DNA of 64,000 nucleotides, from assembly GCA_045587485.1 (NCBI GenBank), contig JAZNCI010000085.1, positions 1-64,000 of the forward strand, given 5' to 3'. Shown here piece after piece: positions 59,707 to 64,000 of the stretch (positions are counted from its first letter, which is position 1; every line of letters starts with the position of its first letter). The position numbers and the translations under genes were made by a program. Under the pieces are notes generated by a model, which saw nothing but the letters and a program-made list of their open reading frames with translations, was not told the DNA's origin and searched no databases. The stretch is from SIG440 sp045587485. Lineage in GTDB: Bacteria > Bacillota > Clostridia > Monoglobales > Monoglobaceae.

Positions 59707-60600
59707 ATGGATATATTAAAAAGCTGTACTCTGTGCCCAAGAAACTGTTGTGTTGACCGCACGGAAACAGTTGGTTTTTGTGGAGCCACAGATAAAATAA
59801 AGGTGGCAAGAGCGGCTTTGCATTTCTGGGAGGAGCCTTGTATTAGCGGCACACAAGGGTCGGGCACGGTGTTTTTCAGCGGGTGCAATTTAGCTTGTAA
59901 GTATTGCCAGAATTATGACATAAGCATTGGCGGTTTTGGCAAAGAAATAACAGACGTGCGGCTTGGTGAAATTTTTGTTGAGCTTCAGGAAATGGGAGCG
60001 CACAATATTAACCTTGTGACACCAACGCCCCACATTCCACAGATTAAAGCGGCAATTGACATTGTGCGTGATAAAGTACATATTCCATTCATCGCTAATA
60101 TGGGTGGCTATGAAAAACCCGAAACAATAAAGGCATTAAAGGGATATATTGATATTTTTCTTACAGATGTAAAATATAAATCCTTTGAGATTTCAAAGAA
60201 TTACAGTGCGGCTCACGACTATTTTAAGTTTGCGGTTGACGCGCTTTGCGAAATGCTTGAAATCTGCGGTTTGCCACAGCTTGACGAAAATGGAATTATG
60301 GAGTCGGGTGTGATTGTAAGGCATCTTGTGCTGCCCGGTTGTCGCAAGGATTCATTTGATATACTTCAGAGCCTTGCAGATAAATTCGGCACAGAGAATT
60401 TTATTCTCAGCCTGATGAGTCAGTACACGCCCAACGGACATCTTGATGACCTGACACAGATAAATCGCCGCACCACCGCATTTGAATATAATTCGGTTAT
60501 TGATGCGGCTTTGGAACTCGGGTTTAAAAATGCCTATATGCAGGAAAAATCCAGTGCAACGGCAGAGTATACACCGCCATTTGATTTGACGGGAATATAA
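59707..60600 (+). CDS. radical SAM protein, PflX/COG1313 type
   Basis: A 297-residue radical SAM enzyme: N-terminal Cys-rich segment (CTLCPRNCCVDR...GFCGA), SAM cluster motif GCNLACKYCQN, and the family C-terminus SQYTPNGH...NRRTTAFEY. It resembles pyruvate formate-lyase activating enzymes but belongs to the PflX-like group whose target is unknown. No PFL-like gene is adjacent. GGAG upstream. Confidence 0.87.
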   Translation: MDILKSCTLCPRNCCVDRTETVGFCGATDKIKVARAALHFWEEPCISGTQGSGTVFFSGCNLACKYCQNYDISIGGFGKEITDVRLGEIFVELQEMGAHNINLVTPTPHIPQIKAAIDIVRDKVHIPFIANMGGYEKPETIKALKGYIDIFLTDVKYKSFEISKNYSAAHDYFKFAVDALCEMLEICGLPQLDENGIMESGVIVRHLVLPGCRKDSFDILQSLADKFGTENFILSLMSQYTPNGHLDDLTQINRRTTAFEYNSVIDAALELGFKNAYMQEKSSATAEYTPPFDLTGI

Positions 60601-60607
60601 AAACAGA

Positions 60608-61828
60608 TTATTTCACTTTTTTAAAATATTCAATCAGGGCAGACTTTGTATTCTGACATTTATCCTCAATAACAGCATCCAAAAGCGTGTTAAGTGCTTT
60701 GCCGATGTCTGACCCATTGAGATTGGCAAAAGCAAGGTCGTTTCCATCTACTGCAAGATCTTGCAGATGGCAACAAGCTTTATCACGCAAAACTGCACAG
60801 AAGATGCTCTTTGATATATCCAATTCAGAGAGTGTGTCTAACTGCAAAGCTTTTTTTAATTCAAAAACATCCTGCAGCCTATCTGCACCGATATCACGTA
60901 TAATACGGCGGATTGAAATTTTGTCGGGCAGAATTTCACGGTACAGATTTTCCAGCAGAGTCAGAGCCAAACGCCGTGTTTTGTTATCGTATTTGAGATT
61001 TGAAAAAAATGTTTTTGTTAAAGAATTAATATCTTGATTAAACATCTGCGCTGCACAAAAAAGAAATGCTGCAAGTCTTAAACTGAGTCTGTCTGGTAGA
61101 CGGCTGATGCATTGAAAAACACCGGCATCAAAGGGCATTGACGGATACAAACCGAAAAGTCTTTGGGATACAACTGCAAAATATTTTTCCAGTGCCTGAG
61201 TGACATTGTCTGCGCACAGAATTTTATTCAGCTCGGTGGTAATGCGTTCTGCGGCAATATGGTCAAGCAAATGTCTTGATTTATGCAGTGCGTCAGAGGT
61301 AGCAGGCTCAATTTTAAAGCCAAGAACTGCTGAAAAACGTATTGCACGCATTATGCGAAGGGCATCCTCTGAAAACCGTTCTTCGGGATTGCCTACTGCA
61401 CGAATAATTCTGTTATTCAGGTCCGACCGACCTTCGAAAGGGTCTATAATACCCTTGTCAGGATTATATGCCATAGCGTTTATTGTGAAATCACGACGTT
61501 TTAAATCCTCGGTAATATTGGATGAAAACATAACACTTTCGGGATGTCGACTGTCTTTGTAGCTTCCGTCAATACGAAAGGTGGTGATTTCAAATGGGAT
61601 TTTGTCAACAATTACTGTTACTGTTCCGTGTTTGATACCTGAGGGGATTACAGGATAGCTTGTGAATATTTTCTGTATCTCAACGGGTGTGGCAGAGGTT
61701 GTGATATCCCAGTCACAGGGTGATTTTCCCATGAGAATATCGCGGACACAACCGCCAACAGTATATGCCTCAAATCCTTGAACTGTTATTTGGGATAAAA
61801 TTTTGTGCACCGCTTGCGGGATAATCAA
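60608..61828 (-). CDS. cca: CCA-adding tRNA nucleotidyltransferase
   Basis: A 406-residue class II nucleotidyltransferase: YTVGGCVRDILMGKSPCDWDITTSA with the catalytic DxD, RDFTINAMAYNP, and GRSDLNNRIIRAVGNPEERFSEDALRIMRAIRFS. It repairs or completes tRNA 3' CCA ends; the five tRNAs here already encode CCA. Its start overlaps the preceding gene by 4 nt. Confidence 0.93.
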   Translation of the reverse strand: MIIPQAVHKILSQITVQGFEAYTVGGCVRDILMGKSPCDWDITTSATPVEIQKIFTSYPVIPSGIKHGTVTVIVDKIPFEITTFRIDGSYKDSRHPESVMFSSNITEDLKRRDFTINAMAYNPDKGIIDPFEGRSDLNNRIIRAVGNPEERFSEDALRIMRAIRFSAVLGFKIEPATSDALHKSRHLLDHIAAERITTELNKILCADNVTQALEKYFAVVSQRLFGLYPSMPFDAGVFQCISRLPDRLSLRLAAFLFCAAQMFNQDINSLTKTFFSNLKYDNKTRRLALTLLENLYREILPDKISIRRIIRDIGADRLQDVFELKKALQLDTLSELDISKSIFCAVLRDKACCHLQDLAVDGNDLAFANLNGSDIGKALNTLLDAVIEDKCQNTKSALIEYFKKVK

Positions 61829-62646
61829 AATTCGGTTTCCTCCTTTTTAGGGGTTGCTTCAACTTCGCAAATCAGGTCAGCAAAAGTGTCTTCATAAAGC
61901 GAATATGTAGGAATATAATGTGTAGGAGATTTTGCGACACGCTTGTGTGTCGCTATCGATTTTGGCAGAGAAATATCATATCTGTTACCGCTTTTCAATG
62001 CTTTGTATGTCAGTACGCCGTTGAGCTCACGTGCAGAGTAACAGGAAGCCTTTAAAGAAAGTGCCATAATCGAGTCAACAGTGCTTTCAAACGGAATGAC
62101 AAGGTCGTCGCCCTGCAGTGCCGCCTGAACGATTCTGGGATTAATGTTGCGGCAGTTATCACGAAGATGAAAAACAAGAGAATCTTTTGTTTCGGTTATA
62201 TAAAGGGTGAATTTTACGCCACGGAAGTTGCAATTATCCGCACTGCGAAGGCAGATATATAAAAGATTGAGGAACATAAATTCAAACTTGTTTTTGTCAA
62301 TTTGCATAGGCACTGGACGAACAAGCTTTGAGTGGCAGTCTGCTGAAATCTCTATATATCCCGAAACTGTTTTGGTAAAGGTGCGGATAAGCTCCGAAAG
62401 CAGATAAAACGGGTCAAAGTCTTCGACGGGGTTGTGTGTGTCCTGAGATTTTAAAAGGTATTCAAGAAGGTTGCAGATTTTATTCATTTGAAAGTTACAG
62501 ATATCCGCTGCCTGCAACTTTCGGAATATCGCAGGCGAAACATCGAAGTGGGTTTTTATATCATCTAATGATTGATGTGAAACAGAAACCAGATTTTTAA
62601 AGGTTGCAATTGCTGTGAGGTCAAAAAAGGTATTGTTTTGTGTCAT
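61825..62646 (-). CDS. protein with degenerate histidine-kinase-like ATPase region
   Basis: A 273-residue protein of uncertain family. The middle resembles a HATPase_c fold: FEFMFLNLLYICLRSAD looks like an N-box without the key NAxK residues, and LVFHLRDNCRNINP looks like a D-box without glycine. The N-terminal third (ATFKNLVSVSHQSLDDIKTHF) sits where a dimerisation helix pair would be, but no phospho-accepting H-E pair is clear. The C-terminus is extra. Likely a pseudokinase or anti-sigma-like protein. Shares a 4-nt overlap with cca. Confidence 0.65.
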   Translation of the reverse strand: MTQNNTFFDLTAIATFKNLVSVSHQSLDDIKTHFDVSPAIFRKLQAADICNFQMNKICNLLEYLLKSQDTHNPVEDFDPFYLLSELIRTFTKTVSGYIEISADCHSKLVRPVPMQIDKNKFEFMFLNLLYICLRSADNCNFRGVKFTLYITETKDSLVFHLRDNCRNINPRIVQAALQGDDLVIPFESTVDSIMALSLKASCYSARELNGVLTYKALKSGNRYDISLPKSIATHKRVAKSPTHYIPTYSLYEDTFADLICEVEATPKKEETEF

Positions 62647-62827
62647 TTTAAAAACTCCTGATATTTTTATTTAAAACTAATATAGCACAAAAACAAAATT
62701 TCTTCAATATAATATGGAAAAAACAAAAAAATAAGACTTAAAGGTTGAGCAAATAAGAGCGTGAGAGAGAAAACAAGAGAAAAAAAGACTTTGGTAATAG
62801 GTAAATTAATTTATTTGAAAAAAGGGG
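62647..62827. other. AT-rich intergenic sequence
   Basis: No gene or clear structure seen between the divergent kinase-like gene and the ribosomal promoter; A-rich throughout. Confidence 0.5.
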
Positions 62828-62856
62828 TTGACAAAATAAAAAAATGGTATTATAAT
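62828..62856 (+). promoter_or_regulatory. promoter of rplM-rpsI
   Basis: -35 TTGACA (62828-62833), 17-bp spacer, -10 TATAAT (62851-62856): perfect consensus. Confidence 0.85.
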
Positions 62857-62898
62857 GGGATATGCTGTGCAAGAAAAGAGTGCAGATAAATAATAATT

Positions 62899-62957
62899 CA
62901 GACAGACTGTGGGCAAATGCGCACAGCGGTGAATGTGTTCATTTGCTCATAGTCTGA
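62899..62957 (+). promoter_or_regulatory. L13 ribosomal-protein leader
   Basis: CAGACTGTGGGCAAATG... pairs with ...CATTTGCTCATAGTCTG, enclosing GCGCACAGCGGTGAATGTGTT. This matches the Firmicutes L13 leader placed before rplM, through which L13 is thought to control its own operon. Confidence 0.8.
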
Positions 62958-62980
62958 AGGAAATTTAGGAGGAAATGAAA

Positions 62981-63418
62981 ATGTCAACTTATATGGCAAA
63001 AGCTAATGAGCTTGAAAAAAAGTGGTACATTATCGACGCTGCAGGCAAGCCCCTCGGCCGTGTTGCTGCAACAGCTGCTGCAATTCTCAGAGGTAAGCAC
63101 CGTCCTGAGTTTACTCCCAATGTAAACTGCGGCGAATATGTTATCATCATCAACGCAAAGGACACTGTTCTTACAGGCAAGAAGCTTGAACAGAAAAAGT
63201 ATTACAGACACACAGGTTATATCGGCCACCTCAAGGAAGAATCATACAAGGACATGATGGCAAACAACCCCGTAAAGGCTGTTGAACTTGCAGTTGCAGG
63301 TATGGTTCCCCACACAACATTGGGTAGACAGGCACTTAAGATGCTTAAGGTTTATGCTGATGCAAATCACAATCACGCAGCTCAGTCACCGGTTGAGTGG
63401 ACAGGCGAGATTAAATAA
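62981..63418 (+). CDS. rplM: 50S ribosomal protein L13
   Basis: A 145-residue L13: KKWYIIDAAGKPLGRVAATAA, LRGKHRPEFTPNVNCGEYVIIINA, YYRHTGYIGHLKEE. ATG 62981 is 8 nt after GGAGG; ATG 62975 is too close to the ribosome site. Confidence 0.96.
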   Translation: MSTYMAKANELEKKWYIIDAAGKPLGRVAATAAAILRGKHRPEFTPNVNCGEYVIIINAKDTVLTGKKLEQKKYYRHTGYIGHLKEESYKDMMANNPVKAVELAVAGMVPHTTLGRQALKMLKVYADANHNHAAQSPVEWTGEIK

Positions 63419-63436
63419 TAGAGGAGGTAGATATCA

Positions 63437-63835
63437 ATGGCAAATGCAGTTCAGTATTATGGAACAGGTAGAAGAAAAGAATCTGTTGCCAGAGTAAGAT
63501 TGGTGCCCGGCAATGGTACAATTACAATAAACAAAAGAGATATTGACGATTATTTCGGTCTCGAAACACTTAAGACAATCCTTCGTCAGCCCCTGGTTCT
63601 TACAGGCACAATCGGCAAGTTTGATGTTCTTGTAAATGTTAAGGGCGGCGGCTTTACAGGTCAGGCAGGTGCTATCCGTCATGGTATTGCGCGTGCTCTG
63701 TTGGAGGTAGACAGCGAAGCATTCCGTGCAACGTTGAAGGCTGCAGGTTACCTCACTCGTGACCCCAGAATGAAAGAAAGAAAAAAATACGGCCTCAAAG
63801 CAGCAAGAAGAGCGCCTCAGTTCTCAAAGAGATAA
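63437..63835 (+). CDS. rpsI: 30S ribosomal protein S9
   Basis: A 132-residue S9: YYGTGRRKESVARVRLVPG and the canonical C-terminus KKYGLKAARRAPQFSKR that reaches the ribosomal P site. GGAGG upstream, 18 nt after rplM. Confidence 0.97.
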   Translation: MANAVQYYGTGRRKESVARVRLVPGNGTITINKRDIDDYFGLETLKTILRQPLVLTGTIGKFDVLVNVKGGGFTGQAGAIRHGIARALLEVDSEAFRATLKAAGYLTRDPRMKERKKYGLKAARRAPQFSKR

Positions 63836-63853
63836 AAATCAGTATGTATTTTT

Positions 63854-63885
63854 CAACACCCGTCAGTTTTGGCGGGTGTTGTATT
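63854..63885 (+). terminator. terminator of rplM-rpsI
   Basis: CAACACCCG (63854-63862) pairs with CGGGTGTTG (63873-63881), followed by TATTT. Confidence 0.65.
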
Positions 63886-63936
63886 TGGATAAATTGCAGG
63901 TGTAAAAATATGGCGGAAATCTTCGGAAAATACACA

Positions 63937-63964
63937 TTGACAAAAACATAAGTGTGTTAATATA
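63937..63964 (+). promoter_or_regulatory. promoter at the window end
   Basis: -35 TTGACA (63937-63942), 16-bp spacer, -10 AATATA. It points out of the window to an unseen gene. Confidence 0.5.
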
Positions 63965-64000
63965 CGTGCATATGATTTGTATAAAAGAAATAATAGATGA

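Overview
The window looks like the chromosome of a low-to-moderate GC, spore-forming Clostridia bacterium, most likely an Oscillospirales/Ruminococcaceae-type gut anaerobe. This rests on gene content only: sigH and a SpoIIQ-like LytM protein, a glgC/glgD glycogen cluster, a Noc-type ParB, formate-tetrahydrofolate ligase, pta-ackA, GGAGG ribosome sites and strong -35/17 bp/-10 promoters. I have no 16S sequence, so the assignment is an inference.

Layout. 1-1000: a small acidic protein gene (MPDY family) on the minus strand behind a promoter, a long folded RNA and a terminator hairpin. 1050-5690: a heterodimeric ABC exporter and its AraC-type regulator. 5868-9809: addB and a HAD phosphatase. 10105-20441: glycogen/starch metabolism (GH13, glgB, glgC, glgD, glgA, glgP). 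20490-22250: a run of small elements, namely a second copy of the RNA plus MPDY module, a probable type I toxin-antitoxin locus, a DUF5662 protein and two tandem cysteine-rich membrane peptides. 22450-36243: tmk, then a purine cluster led by a ZTP riboswitch (purE, a purF lacking its catalytic cysteine, purM, purN, a PurO-type IMP cyclohydrolase, a stand-alone AICAR transformylase, purD, purL) and fhs, which makes the 10-formyl-THF it needs. 36573-42785: noc, a SpoIIQ-like gene, uppP, ftsK/spoIIIE, HU, a TSCPD protein. 42983-48091: str-type translation cluster (L7Ae-like, rpsL, rpsG, fusA, tuf). 48191-56705: tmcAL, pta-ackA, sigH, a DUF1858 protein, rarA-glyA and nth. 56856-57386: five tRNA genes (Val, Asp, Phe, Gly, Cys). 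57579-62646: an IVP four-helix protein, a membrane-anchored protein, a LOG-family gene, a PflX-type radical SAM gene, cca and a degenerate histidine-kinase-like gene. 62899-63835: L13 leader, rplM, rpsI.

The strongest candidates for something undescribed are RNA-level. (1) Two unlinked copies of a roughly 195-nt RNA share a promoter, a long rod, an 11-16 bp loop-to-linker pseudoknot with wobble substitutions, a UUCG terminator and then an MPDY ORF. (2) Two intergenic leaders, before the PurO-type gene and before ackA, share a three-part fold in which a TGCCCAC loop pairs with GTGGGC next to the ribosome site and a stem covers an ATG; the stem bases change together between copies. A third, partial copy precedes the DUF1858 gene. 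Other notable items are a purF without its glutaminase nucleophile, a roughly 103-bp element inserted in the fhs terminator with a GAATTA duplication, and clustered palindromic repeats between genes.
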